From Bacillota bacterium (lineage in GTDB: Bacteria > Bacillota > Clostridia > Saccharofermentanales > Fastidiosipilaceae), in contig JAEZWR010000048.1 in the NCBI GenBank assembly GCA_023420115.1, positions 124,001 through 188,000 of the forward strand: a stretch of 64,000 nucleotides of DNA, read 5' to 3'. The number at the start of each line of letters is the position of its first letter. Position 1 is the stretch's first letter. Below are positions 25,578-34,681 of this stretch, one piece after another. Below the pieces are notes generated by a model. It saw only the letters and a list, made by a program, of their open reading frames with translations. It searched no databases and was not told the origin of the DNA. Both the position numbers and the translations under genes were made by a program.

Positions 25578-27965
25578 ATGAAGAGGGTTGCTGTATTAAT
25601 TCTTTGTCTGTGTTTGTCATTTGCATTTTCAGCTTGTCGTTTAGGCAGAAAAAATACAGAATCTGACAGCCTGCGTCTATCGAGAAATACTAGCAGTAAT
25701 CAAACTAGATCATCCAGAAGCAGACGTGTTAATGAGAGAGTAACAAGTAAAACATCCAAGCCTAGCAGAAGTGTCGAGACAACTACAACGCCGACGACGA
25801 CTACTACTACAACTGTAGCAACTACAAGTACTCAGCCCAGTAGAGAACCTGTTAATTCTGATTTTAAGGCAGTGGTTCAATATGCTCTTGATGGTGGTGT
25901 AGATACAAGTAATAGCGGGGCGTTTAATGATATTCGCCTCTCAGAAGGTAGATATAGCAGTGCGGAACAAAGAGTATATTTTGATTATCAATTAGCCGCT
26001 GTAGCTCCACATAAAGAAAATCACACCTTTGATCATTGGGCATATCAGATTGCAGTCGGTAATGAAATCATTGAAAATGGAGATGTTAATGAACAGCCAA
26101 GCAAGAATATTTCTCGTTGGGTAAGTTTAGCAAATGCCCAAAAGGGAGAAGTGAGATTAATTGCTGTGGCAGTTTATAGTGAAGTGGCAACAAGCGCGCA
26201 AGAGACAAGTACAAGTACTGAAACTCAAGCGGAAACCACTACAACAACAACTACACCAAGTAGTTCTGAAACAGTTGAATATGCACCTGCAACTTTACAA
26301 TATTATTTAGATGGAGCAACAGATCCAAGTAATAATAATGCTTTTGTTGATGTCAGCTTAAATGATTATCGTGTGGATAGTGAAAGTTCAAGAGTGTACT
26401 ACAACTATAAACTTAGTGAAGTTGTCCCTCAAAAGGATGGCTATGAATTTGACCATTGGGCATATCAGATTGTTGTGGGAGATAGAATTATTGAAGATGC
26501 CGATTTGCATGAGGCTCCAGGAGCTGAAATAAGCCGTTGGGTGAGTATGGCTGATGCGAAGTCCAATGTGAGAATGATTGCAGTTGCAAAATTTAGAGAA
26601 GCAACTAAACCAAGCGATAGCACGACCACAGAACCGACCACAGAACCAACCACAGAACCAACCACAGAACCGACCACAGAGCCTACCACAGAGCCTACTA
26701 CAGAGCCTACCACAGAGCCTACTAGTGAAACAGACATCTTAGACCAATATGAGTTAACTTTAAGATATGATTTAAATGGTGGAACTGCTCCTGCGGGTAG
26801 TGAGAATGAATTTGCCGATAAGCCAATTATGTCTAGTTCTGTAGATAAACAACTTGAGCTCGCATATTACAGATACAAGATAACAGACTATGTCCCAGTT
26901 AGAGATGGCTATAAATTTGTAGGCTGGATTTATAGAATAGATAATCTAAACGGAGATGTCTTATATCAAGATAACGAACCTGAGCACCCGGGTGATGAGG
27001 TCGTTAGAGAAATAAAAGCTAGAAGTGCAGCAAATGGCTTGGTACTTGTTAATCTCGCAGAATGGGAGCCTGATGAAGCAATAACAGATTCTCCTGTGGA
27101 GCCAAGTGATAGTAGTGAAGAAGTCACTTCTTCAGATACTGAATCACAGACGGAAACTGAGACAGAACCAAGTGACAGTACAGAAGTTATACCAAACGAT
27201 CCGACGAGTGAAGAAGGTCAGTTAGCACTTATTAAAGATGTAAGTTCATCAGCAAATGGAGAACTTATGTATGACAGCTATGACAATATAAATAAGCAGA
27301 GCTTCTTTATTGAAAAAGATGAACTGGGACAATACAAGGTGTCATTATGGTTTACTGATGGTAATGAGAGTAGACAGGTATTCGGTGTATCTGATGCAAC
27401 TGTCAGTAAGGTAGAAAAAGTTGATCTTAACGGCCAGAAATTCGTTCTTGTAAATGCTAAGGATGTAAATGGTCAGGAGATAGCATTTGTTAATACTTAC
27501 GCAGACGGAGCACTTCAGTCATATAGATTAGATGGTGGACATGTTGAAAATGTTAGCTATGATAATACATATAAACTGAGATTCTATGATAGCCATTATG
27601 GTGATTATGGAACAGGTGAGAATAAGCCACTGTTCTATGATTTGTATTGGCAGGATAATAAATTAGTTACAGCTAGCTCTGAACTTATCACGGAAGAAAA
27701 TCTAGCTACTTTGATTCCTAATATAAAAGATATAGTTCAACCACTTATAGATGGCGGTGCGGTAGAGATTACATATAGGAAGTTTAGCGATGGTAAGTAC
27801 GCAATAAATTATAAGGTGGAGAGCCAAGAATACGCTGTTTTGTTTAGTCTTGATCCAGGATATACTTATTATTATTCACATGTGCAGAATCCTGATAACC
27901 AGATTGACAAGGCTATAAGCTTCGGAAATTATGGAGATGGAATAATTCCAAATAGACTTTGGTAA
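25578..27965 (+). CDS. large Thr-rich lipoprotein with InlB/Flg_new-type repeats
   Basis: The 795-residue protein begins MKRVAVLILCLCLSFAFSAC, a lipoprotein signal with the lipid-attached Cys about residue 20. Ser/Thr-rich linkers (residues about 60-95, 200-235, 345-385, 510-560) separate three similar modules: each begins near an L-D-G or L-N-G-G turn and ends HxxFDHWAYQI or YKFVGWIYRI. This is the pattern of InlB B-repeat/Flg_new small folds. The last linker carries TTEP repeats. The C-terminal about 250 residues (ALIKDVSSSANGELMYD onward) are unrecognised. The ATG at 25578 follows GGAG; an in-frame TTG at 25545 lacks a site. It is likely surface exposed; function unknown. Confidence 0.75.
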   Translation: MKRVAVLILCLCLSFAFSACRLGRKNTESDSLRLSRNTSSNQTRSSRSRRVNERVTSKTSKPSRSVETTTTPTTTTTTTVATTSTQPSREPVNSDFKAVVQYALDGGVDTSNSGAFNDIRLSEGRYSSAEQRVYFDYQLAAVAPHKENHTFDHWAYQIAVGNEIIENGDVNEQPSKNISRWVSLANAQKGEVRLIAVAVYSEVATSAQETSTSTETQAETTTTTTTPSSSETVEYAPATLQYYLDGATDPSNNNAFVDVSLNDYRVDSESSRVYYNYKLSEVVPQKDGYEFDHWAYQIVVGDRIIEDADLHEAPGAEISRWVSMADAKSNVRMIAVAKFREATKPSDSTTTEPTTEPTTEPTTEPTTEPTTEPTTEPTTEPTSETDILDQYELTLRYDLNGGTAPAGSENEFADKPIMSSSVDKQLELAYYRYKITDYVPVRDGYKFVGWIYRIDNLNGDVLYQDNEPEHPGDEVVREIKARSAANGLVLVNLAEWEPDEAITDSPVEPSDSSEEVTSSDTESQTETETEPSDSTEVIPNDPTSEEGQLALIKDVSSSANGELMYDSYDNINKQSFFIEKDELGQYKVSLWFTDGNESRQVFGVSDATVSKVEKVDLNGQKFVLVNAKDVNGQEIAFVNTYADGALQSYRLDGGHVENVSYDNTYKLRFYDSHYGDYGTGENKPLFYDLYWQDNKLVTASSELITEENLATLIPNIKDIVQPLIDGGAVEITYRKFSDGKYAINYKVESQEYAVLFSLDPGYTYYYSHVQNPDNQIDKAISFGNYGDGIIPNRLW
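26625..26720 (+). repeat. eight tandem 12-base units coding for (TTEP)n
   Basis: Eight copies of ACCACAGARCCN follow one another without interruption. Unit length is a multiple of three, so copy number can change without a frameshift. The units vary mainly at the third codon positions, with an A-rich and a later G/T-rich group. Confidence 0.93.
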
Positions 27966-27996
27966 TTTACCACTGTTATTCATTAACGGAGGATAT

Positions 27997-28659
27997 ATGA
28001 ACTCAAATATCGCAAAAATAATTGATCATACAATTTTAAAGGCTGATGCAAGGGAAGCCGATATTCGTAAATTGTGCGAAGAAGCAATAGAATACAAATT
28101 TTGTTCTTGTTGTGTGAACGGGAAGTTTGTTAAATTGGTGGCAGAGCTCCTAAAAGGTAGTAGTGTCAAAGTATGCACTGTAGTTGGGTTCCCTTTAGGT
28201 GCGATGAGTACCGAGGCAAAAGCTTTTGAAACTGCAAGGGCTGTCCAAGATGGTGCAGATGAAATTGATATGGTTATCTCAATTGCTGATATTAAAGATG
28301 GCAAAGATGATGATGTTTATAAGGACATAAGAGCTGTAGTTGAGTCTGCTTCAGGCAAAGTTGTCAAAGTTATTTTAGAAACATGTCTGTTGACTGATGA
28401 TGAAATAGTAAGAGCCTGTAAATTATCCGAAAAAGCAGGTGCTGATTTTGTAAAGACTTCCACTGGTTTTTCTATAGCTGGAGCCAAGGCTGAACATGTC
28501 AGATTAATGAAGGATAGTGTCAGTGATAGAGTTAAGGTAAAAGCTTCCGGTGGCATACGTAATCTTAATGATGCAAAATCTATGATAGAGGCCGGTGCTG
28601 ATAGGTTAGGTTGTAGTGCAGGTGTTCTTATTGTTAATGAGGAATTATCTGGAAATTAG
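27997..28659 (+). CDS. deoC: deoxyribose-phosphate aldolase
   Basis: DeoC splits 2-deoxyribose-5-phosphate to glyceraldehyde-3-phosphate and acetaldehyde. The 220-residue product has IDHTILKADAREADI, VCTVVGFPLGAMSTEAKAFE, DEIDMVISI, VKVILETCLL with the Schiff-base-region lysine, and ADFVKTSTGFSIAGA containing the catalytic Lys. KASGGIRNL follows. The start ATG follows GGAGG. Nucleoside salvage context is absent except tdk at 39.5 kb. Confidence 0.96.
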   Translation: MNSNIAKIIDHTILKADAREADIRKLCEEAIEYKFCSCCVNGKFVKLVAELLKGSSVKVCTVVGFPLGAMSTEAKAFETARAVQDGADEIDMVISIADIKDGKDDDVYKDIRAVVESASGKVVKVILETCLLTDDEIVRACKLSEKAGADFVKTSTGFSIAGAKAEHVRLMKDSVSDRVKVKASGGIRNLNDAKSMIEAGADRLGCSAGVLIVNEELSGN

Positions 28660-28691
28660 TATTTGCATATTGATTTAATTTGTAGGTGGAA

Positions 28692-30431
28692 ATGAAGCAT
28701 AATAAAAAAGAACTTACTCCAAAAGACAATAGCTTAAATATAGATAAAGGTTCTGGCTCTATTCGTAAAATAAATAGAGCTGATGATGAACTTAAACTAA
28801 AAATGGAAAAGGCTCTTATAAGTAAGATTGCTGATTCAGGTGATAGTTTGAGTGATGAACGCCTATCAAAGTTAGCAATACAGAGAATAAAGAATAAAGA
28901 TAGTGAGTCTTTTGAAAATGGTGATAAGAAAAAATCACCTAAGAATAAAAAATCAGATAAACTAACTTTGTTTGAGCGCACGGGGGTGCTTTTTGGAAGA
29001 AAAGATAAATCCTTAGAAGAAAAGATTAAGGGGAGGGAGAATCTCGCCAGACGATCTAAGGAGAAGCAGATTAAATTAAGAAGAAAAGACTATGAAATTT
29101 TGAAGCGCAAGCAAAAAAATAAGATAGTTGCTCTTTCTGTATTTATTTTTGTTATGCTAATTTTTGCCACGAGTCTTTATTTCTTTGATACTCATTATCC
29201 GCTAAATACGACTTTCCGTGGAAATGATCTTTCTCTTAAGCCGAAGTATGACAAGATTATCAGTCCACTTAACGAGATATTTACGATAAAGGGTAGTTTC
29301 GGCGATCCCATTAAGATTGATTTGAGTAGTTTAGGTGGTGAGATACATACAACAGTATCCAACAATCCTGCGCCAATTTATTGGATAGAGAATTCTATAA
29401 ATGGCTTGGAGTTAGAGGGTACAGATGAGTATTATTACGACGAAAATAAACTTCGCAAGTGGCTACAAGATCATATTGATGAAATGCAGGGCGATAGATT
29501 ACCAAGTAATGCTGAACTCAAAGTAACAGATGAGGGCGTTGAAATTATCGACGAGATAGATAGTAATATATTTTCTGATTCTGAGACATTTATCGATAAT
29601 GTAATTCTAGCAGTAAATAAGGGGAAAAATGAGATTTCTACCGATGAATACTATCGTAAAGCTAGTATTAGACATTCTGACTTACAGGCAGAGTATGATA
29701 GATTAAGTAGCATGAAAATCAATATTCCGCAGATAAAGGCAGAAATAGGGCCAAAGGCAATCATGTCTTTGTATAACGAGGATAGGACAGTAAATGAGGC
29801 TGCAGTTGAACAATATTGCTGGACTCTTAGCGAGAACTATGACACATATAAGAGGAGACGTCATTTTAAAACACATGATGGTCGGGAGATAGAACTTGAA
29901 CCTGGTGAATATGGCTGGCGAATGGACGTCGAGGCAACAAAGAATGACCTTGTTGCATTATTGAATCAAGGTGCCCAAGGGGATCTGGAAATAACATATC
30001 AGAGAACAGCCAAACAATATGGGGAGGACGATATTGGTGGTACATATATTGAGGTGCCCCGTGATGAACAGAAAATATATCTCTTTGTTAATGGTAAATT
30101 AGAATTAGAGGCAGATGTTGTTACCGGAGATCCTACTAGAAATCATCAAACGGATCTTGGCGTTCAAATGATTTATGGTAAACATAGGCATGCTAGGCTA
30201 GTTGCTGAGGGAAATGAAGATCCTAGAGACAATTATGATGTTCCTGTAGAATGCTGGATGCCTTTTAATGGTGGAGAGGGTTTCCACTCTGCTTATTGGT
30301 ATGCAGATTGGCAGTTTGGTGGAAATACCTATATAGGGAATGGCTCTCATGGTTGTATTAATATGAAGCTGCCTGATGTTATTAAATTATTTTCATTAGT
30401 TGATGTGGGTACACCTGTTGTAGTTTATTAG
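28692..30431 (+). CDS. L,D-transpeptidase with YkuD domain and long basic cytoplasmic N-terminus
   Basis: The 579-residue protein probably cross-links peptidoglycan. Residues 1-145 are strongly charged and cytoplasmic, and a membrane helix follows at about 150-170 (IVALSVFIFVMLIFATSLYF). The external part has two stretches of the peptidoglycan-binding type seen in YoaR-like proteins (LKPKYDKIISPLNEIFTIKG; EYGWRMDVEATKNDL), then a YkuD domain from about 445 with GNGSHGCINM, catalytic Cys 555. A GTG at 28686 is an alternative start; the ATG at 28692 sits after AGGTGG. The gene is followed by a terminator. Confidence 0.88.
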   Translation: MKHNKKELTPKDNSLNIDKGSGSIRKINRADDELKLKMEKALISKIADSGDSLSDERLSKLAIQRIKNKDSESFENGDKKKSPKNKKSDKLTLFERTGVLFGRKDKSLEEKIKGRENLARRSKEKQIKLRRKDYEILKRKQKNKIVALSVFIFVMLIFATSLYFFDTHYPLNTTFRGNDLSLKPKYDKIISPLNEIFTIKGSFGDPIKIDLSSLGGEIHTTVSNNPAPIYWIENSINGLELEGTDEYYYDENKLRKWLQDHIDEMQGDRLPSNAELKVTDEGVEIIDEIDSNIFSDSETFIDNVILAVNKGKNEISTDEYYRKASIRHSDLQAEYDRLSSMKINIPQIKAEIGPKAIMSLYNEDRTVNEAAVEQYCWTLSENYDTYKRRRHFKTHDGREIELEPGEYGWRMDVEATKNDLVALLNQGAQGDLEITYQRTAKQYGEDDIGGTYIEVPRDEQKIYLFVNGKLELEADVVTGDPTRNHQTDLGVQMIYGKHRHARLVAEGNEDPRDNYDVPVECWMPFNGGEGFHSAYWYADWQFGGNTYIGNGSHGCINMKLPDVIKLFSLVDVGTPVVVY

Positions 30432-30446
30432 AATGGTAAGCATATG

Positions 30447-30480
30447 TAAGCTCTAGGTTTTAACTTGGAGCTTATTTTAA
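30447..30480 (+). terminator. terminator after the L,D-transpeptidase gene
   Basis: AAGCTCTA pairs with TGGAGCTT (one T-G pair), then ATTTTAATT. Confidence 0.65.
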
Positions 30481-30501
30481 TTATTTCTATATGGTATTTT
30501 T

Positions 30502-31407
30502 ATGAAAAATAATAAGTTTATTTTACAGATTATTCTTTGTCTTGTTATTTTATTTTCTAGTTTACCTATTAGTGTAAGTGCGGACGATAATGAGAAAATA
30601 TTAGTTTGTAATAGTGATATAAGTTCTGAAAAACTCGAGCTATTTCGGGGAGCAGCTTTTTTAGACGCCAATAGACTAGATAATTTAAAGTATGTATCTT
30701 TGGAAAATACGGAATTTGCTACTTCTGATTTTCTTATGCTCTATTATCCAAATGAAAAAAAGTCAATAGAGATTATGGCACCATATAGGACTGATGATAC
30801 ATATATTTATAATAGGATTTTGAAATATCTTCCCATAAAAGGGAGTATAATTTTGCTGCTTGAAGATAAGTATAGTGAAGATGACTTGTCTAATTTTTTA
30901 CTTATGGTAATGAATAGAGTTGGCATCATAAGTGATAATATTCTTAGTTTACAAAATGCAGAACAGTTAGTTTCTGATACCCTTAAGTCTGCGGTTGACG
31001 GAATGAATAATTCTGAAATTTTAAAATATACAAAGGTATATCTTGAAAAGATAAAAATAGATTTCTTGAGTTCACTTAAGGGGGATGGAGAGGCTAAGAA
31101 GCCTACATTCAGCTTTGATTTTGAAGATTATAAGAAATTTTTAGATGGTAATATAAAATATGAAAGTTTTAATTCTCAAGATATTATTAGCTTGCTCAAG
31201 GGGAATAATGACTTTGTTGATGCTTTAAAAAAATATACTAGTAGTATTAGTAATTTAGGTCTTCCTGATTTGAGTTTATTGTCATCTTATCTTGATTCAT
31301 TAAAGGATAGTCTTGCTAAATTATCGGAAGAACTTGGAATTACTGATGATTCTTCGAGAGAAGATAATATATGGGATAAGCTTAAGGGTGTATTTACGGC
31401 GAAATAA
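30502..31407 (+). CDS. secreted protein of unknown function
   Basis: I do not recognise this 301-residue protein. It starts with a clear signal peptide (MKNNKFILQIILCLVILFSS, then LPISVSADD with probable cleavage after ASA-like VSA at about residue 27). The mature part is acidic and mixed alpha/beta at first (LDNLKYVSLENTEFATSDFL) and Ser/Leu-rich helical in its C-terminal half (LPDLSLLSSYLDSLKDSLAK). No lipobox, membrane anchor or known motif is seen. It lies between the L,D-transpeptidase and a DUF697 membrane protein, with a 39-base gap to the latter. Confidence 0.75.
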   Translation: MKNNKFILQIILCLVILFSSLPISVSADDNEKILVCNSDISSEKLELFRGAAFLDANRLDNLKYVSLENTEFATSDFLMLYYPNEKKSIEIMAPYRTDDTYIYNRILKYLPIKGSIILLLEDKYSEDDLSNFLLMVMNRVGIISDNILSLQNAEQLVSDTLKSAVDGMNNSEILKYTKVYLEKIKIDFLSSLKGDGEAKKPTFSFDFEDYKKFLDGNIKYESFNSQDIISLLKGNNDFVDALKKYTSSISNLGLPDLSLLSSYLDSLKDSLAKLSEELGITDDSSREDNIWDKLKGVFTAK

Positions 31408-31446
31408 TAAAATAATTGTTATATTGGTTTATATTTGAGGTTTTTG

Positions 31447-32568
31447 ATGAAAAAAGACTTTTGGGGATCTAAATTTATTGGCGGGGAAGATATAAAAGAT
31501 AATGATTTAGACGTTAAGACTTTTGACACGAATGAAGATAATACAAATATCTCTTCGCTAGAAATAGATGAGAGGGAGATTGAAGATGATCTTGGCGAAG
31601 ATTTAGTTAAGTCAAGGGCTTATTTTGGAGGATTGATATCTAAGAAAACTGCTGTGCTTGCCTTAGTAATCTTAATAACTATTTTGCTTTTTATATTTAT
31701 TTTTATGGTAAATCAGATTTATATTTTTTCAAATTTGATTTCTTTTGGAAATAATACAGCAGCATCAGTAATATTTGTTATCTTGTTAATAGTATTTATA
31801 ACTTTGTTTATGTTTCCTTTGATTGGCTTCTTTAGGTATAAAAAAGTTGATAATACAATCTCGAAGTATGAACCAGAAATCTATTTACGTAAATTAGAGG
31901 AGCTTAAGAATCAATTAAGGAAAAACAAGTATCTTCGCAAGAGAAATTACGAGTGGAAAGATGGCGAACTTTTAGAAGTGCAAATAGCGGATGCTTATGC
32001 TTGTTTGGGTTTAGAAGCGGATAGGCTTATTAGGAAAGAAGCAAATTCTGTTTTTTTTAGTACAGCTATATCTCAAAATGGCTCGCTTGATGCGCTTTTT
32101 GTATTCTGTTCCATTATAAAAATGATATATAAAATTACTGTTCTTTATCAGGGCAGACCTAGTATTGCTAATATTTGTCGCTTGTATACAAATATAGCAA
32201 TGACTTTGTTATTGACAAGAGGAATAGAAGATTTAAATATTATTGAAGATCAGGTCGAAGCGATTGTATCAACTTTGATTGGTGGAACTTTTATTTCTAT
32301 GATTCCTGGAAGTACGGTAGTTACTAATATTATTATGACATCAATTATCGAAGGAGCTATAAATTCATTTTTAACGCTCAGAGTTGGTGTTATGACGAAG
32401 CGTTTTTTGGCCTCACTTGTTCCCACAAGCAAAAAGATGGTAAGAAGGCAGGCATCAATAGAAGCGAGTTCTATGCTTTTTTCGCTAATGAAAGAGAATG
32501 TTGTAGCTGTAATAAAAACCTTTTCTAAAAAAATTACTAAATATCCACGAAGACTGTGGCAGAAATAA
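31447..32568 (+). CDS. DUF697/YcjF-like membrane protein
   Basis: The 373-residue protein has an acidic N-terminus, two membrane helices (about 68-92 and 103-125), a basic linker, and a C-terminal DUF697-type region: SQNGSLDALFVFCSIIKMIYKI followed by a QGRPS turn and hydrophobic helices up to about residue 325. YcjF-type proteins of this kind are inner-membrane proteins of unknown function, often beside GTPases; no GTPase is adjacent here. The ATG at 31447 is chosen since GAGG is 6 bases upstream; a TTG at 31435 is rejected. It may be an operon with the preceding secreted protein. Confidence 0.75.
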   Translation: MKKDFWGSKFIGGEDIKDNDLDVKTFDTNEDNTNISSLEIDEREIEDDLGEDLVKSRAYFGGLISKKTAVLALVILITILLFIFIFMVNQIYIFSNLISFGNNTAASVIFVILLIVFITLFMFPLIGFFRYKKVDNTISKYEPEIYLRKLEELKNQLRKNKYLRKRNYEWKDGELLEVQIADAYACLGLEADRLIRKEANSVFFSTAISQNGSLDALFVFCSIIKMIYKITVLYQGRPSIANICRLYTNIAMTLLLTRGIEDLNIIEDQVEAIVSTLIGGTFISMIPGSTVVTNIIMTSIIEGAINSFLTLRVGVMTKRFLASLVPTSKKMVRRQASIEASSMLFSLMKENVVAVIKTFSKKITKYPRRLWQK

Positions 32569-32656
32569 CAAAATCATTGTGATATTTAACATTTGCTTAA
32601 TTGAATTAAGAGGTCTACAATTCTTTTTATAAATTTTCTAATTGAGAGGCGATTAC

Positions 32657-33490
32657 GTGACTTACGTCGAAGAATTTTTTCGAACATTAATTACCGATTT
32701 GTTTGATAAATTCAGAATCGGTGGACGGAATATAACTGACGGAATCTCGGAAGCGCTGGACTTCTCAGCCAGGTACAGATTTAAACTTTTCAATTTAGAT
32801 ATCGCCCTGACCGACGCCAGTGTTGCACTGATTATAAGTACCATTATTACATTAATTCTGGCAATTATTTTTAGTTACCGTCTTAAACTTGAGAAAATTG
32901 GTAGAAGACAGGCTGTAGCAGAACTTGTTTATACTAAGTTAGATCAACTTATGAAATCTATGGGACTCAGTTCAGAAATGTCGGCTGATTTAATTCCTTG
33001 GATTGCCAGTATTTTTTCAATTATAACTTTTTCATCTCTTGTGGATTTATTGAAGATGAGACCGGCTGCATCCAATCCTTCTTTTCCAATTTCTCTAGCT
33101 ATATTCACGTTGTTTTTTATTATATTTAAGGGGATTCAGTATGTTGGAGTAAAGGGTTTCTTACGTTCGCTCTGTCATCCGATGCCAGCTTTGATTCCAT
33201 TTCAGATATTGGATTATCTTATTAAACCAGTTTCTTTGGCCTTTCGTCTATTTGGAAATATTTTTGGTTCATTCATTTTAATCGAGTTTGTATCCCTAGT
33301 AATACCTATGGTTTTTCCGACAATATTAGGTATATGGTTTGATTTTGGCGATGGTATTTTACAGTCACTTGTATTTACCTTGCTCACAGTCAAATATATC
33401 TCGGAAATTGTTGAGAAGAATGAAGAAATGCTTGAGATTCAAGCCCATAAAAGGGAAGAGAAATTGAGAGAAGTATCTACTAGTACTTAG
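32657..33490 (+). CDS. atpB: F-type ATP synthase subunit a
   Basis: This 277-residue membrane subunit forms the ion channel next to the c-ring. It has several hydrophobic helices, the conserved arginine segment PVSLAFRLFGNIFGSF and the last helix ILQSLVFTLLTVKYI with the usual Gln. The GTG at 32657 lies 7 bases after GAGAGG; a TTG at 32642 is rejected because it overlaps that site. The order here begins a, c, b, as in most F-type operons. No atpI precedes it. Confidence 0.93.
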   Translation: MTYVEEFFRTLITDLFDKFRIGGRNITDGISEALDFSARYRFKLFNLDIALTDASVALIISTIITLILAIIFSYRLKLEKIGRRQAVAELVYTKLDQLMKSMGLSSEMSADLIPWIASIFSIITFSSLVDLLKMRPAASNPSFPISLAIFTLFFIIFKGIQYVGVKGFLRSLCHPMPALIPFQILDYLIKPVSLAFRLFGNIFGSFILIEFVSLVIPMVFPTILGIWFDFGDGILQSLVFTLLTVKYISEIVEKNEEMLEIQAHKREEKLREVSTST

Positions 33491-33647
33491 GTTTTAAATT
33501 CTTTCTTCACTCAAAATATAGTAATTTTTGTCATTTAATAGGCATAAGTGGGATAAGAGAGACTTATTATCTTGTAAAGAGTTTGGGATTTAATCTAATT
33601 TATCTTCTTTGTGCATAAAATATAAGATGATTTAGGAGGTTTTTATT

Positions 33648-33878
33648 ATGGATAGAGGTTTAATTGCATTGGCTGCTGCTATTGCAATCGGTTTTGCAGC
33701 AGGTATGGGAGCTCTTGGTATAGCAATTAGCTCTGGCAAGGCTTTTGAATCAATGGCAAGACAGCCGGAGCAGTCGGGAAAAATACAGACGCTTCTATTT
33801 GCTGCTATTGTTTTTATTGAGTCAATGGCAATCTATGCTTTGGTTGTAACTCTGATGCTTCTTTTTGTATTTAAATAA
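33648..33878 (+). CDS. atpE: F-type ATP synthase subunit c
   Basis: The 76-residue proteolipid has two membrane helices joined by the polar loop ARQPEQSGK. The carboxylate is the Glu in FAAIVFIESMAIYALV. Helix 1 has Ile at the position of the sodium-binding Gln of Ilyobacter-type c subunits (six residues before the Lys of SSGKAFE), and the residue after ES is Met rather than Thr. This argues for proton rather than sodium coupling (inference). AGGAGG precedes the ATG. Confidence 0.95.
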   Translation: MDRGLIALAAAIAIGFAAGMGALGIAISSGKAFESMARQPEQSGKIQTLLFAAIVFIESMAIYALVVTLMLLFVFK

Positions 33879-33929
33879 TAATACTACTTAAAGTATCTTA
33901 CTTGTCTGAAAGTGTTGCCATTTACTGGG

Positions 33930-33966
33930 AGAGTAATCAATATGGTAATAATTATGAATTTACTCT
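33930..33966 (+). other. intergenic inverted repeat between atpE and atpF
   Basis: AGAGTAA at 33930-33936 can pair with TTACTCT at 33960-33966 around a 23-base loop. The 134-base gap after atpE is wide for this operon and could hold a processing or stability element that raises atpE expression. Weak evidence. Confidence 0.3.
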
Positions 33967-34012
33967 AATCTCATGTTAATGCTTTTGGATTTGGTGAAAG
34001 GTTAGACTTATT

Positions 34013-34564
34013 ATGATTTTAGCTAACTATAGGCTTAACATATTTTTTCTTGAAAAATCTGTGGATTTATTTTCAGCTGACAATCTTGCCGGATATGTTT
34101 CGACGATGATTTTTGCTCTTGTAAATCTACTAATTACTTATGTTATTCTGAAGTATATATTGTTTAAACCTATAAAGAAAATTCTTGACAAAAGAAGTAA
34201 AGAAGTTGATGACCTTTTGAGCAAAAATAGAATTAATCTCAGTGAATCTGAAGTCTTAAAAAAAGAGTATGAAAATAAGTTGAAATTGGCGGATAGTGAA
34301 ATTCAAAATAAGTACTCTGTATTAAATTCGGAACTTGAAAATCTCCGCACGGAAGAAATGTGTAGAATTGACAATGAGATTAAACATAAGAAGCTTATTG
34401 CAGAAAAGGAAATGGCAATGGATGAGGCGAAACATATGGCTGAAAATGAAGCTCGTTCATTATCATTATCAATGAAATTACTAGAAGTGCTTTATCCAAA
34501 ATTAAGCGATAAAGATTCTTTAAGTTCAATAATTGATGAGGCCAGACAAGAAATAAAAAAGTAA
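34013..34564 (+). CDS. atpF: F-type ATP synthase subunit b
   Basis: This 183-residue subunit is the peripheral stalk. One membrane helix (MIFALVNLLITYVILKYILF, about residues 31-52) is followed by FKPIKKILDKRSKEVDDLL and a long charged coiled coil. It is slightly longer than typical and has an N-terminal extension ahead of the helix. There is no delta-like domain at its C-terminus, so it is not a b-delta fusion of the mycobacterial kind. The next gene is the unusual alpha subunit, 117 bases downstream. Confidence 0.9.
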   Translation: MILANYRLNIFFLEKSVDLFSADNLAGYVSTMIFALVNLLITYVILKYILFKPIKKILDKRSKEVDDLLSKNRINLSESEVLKKEYENKLKLADSEIQNKYSVLNSELENLRTEEMCRIDNEIKHKKLIAEKEMAMDEAKHMAENEARSLSLSMKLLEVLYPKLSDKDSLSSIIDEARQEIKK

Positions 34565-34681
34565 TCCATACATGCGATTAAACATATATGTTTGTCAATA
34601 TAGATTATTTTGGTCTTAAATGAGTATTTTAGATGATACTCATTTTGATTTTATTTGAGTTTGGCATTTTCTGAGGTACAT

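Noticed and set aside
26625..26720. CRISPR-like repeat array
   Set aside because: The 12-base units are contiguous, have no spacers and code for (TTEP)n in frame.
34013..34564. b-delta fusion as in mycobacteria
   Set aside because: The C-terminal part of b is just coiled coil, with no delta motifs.
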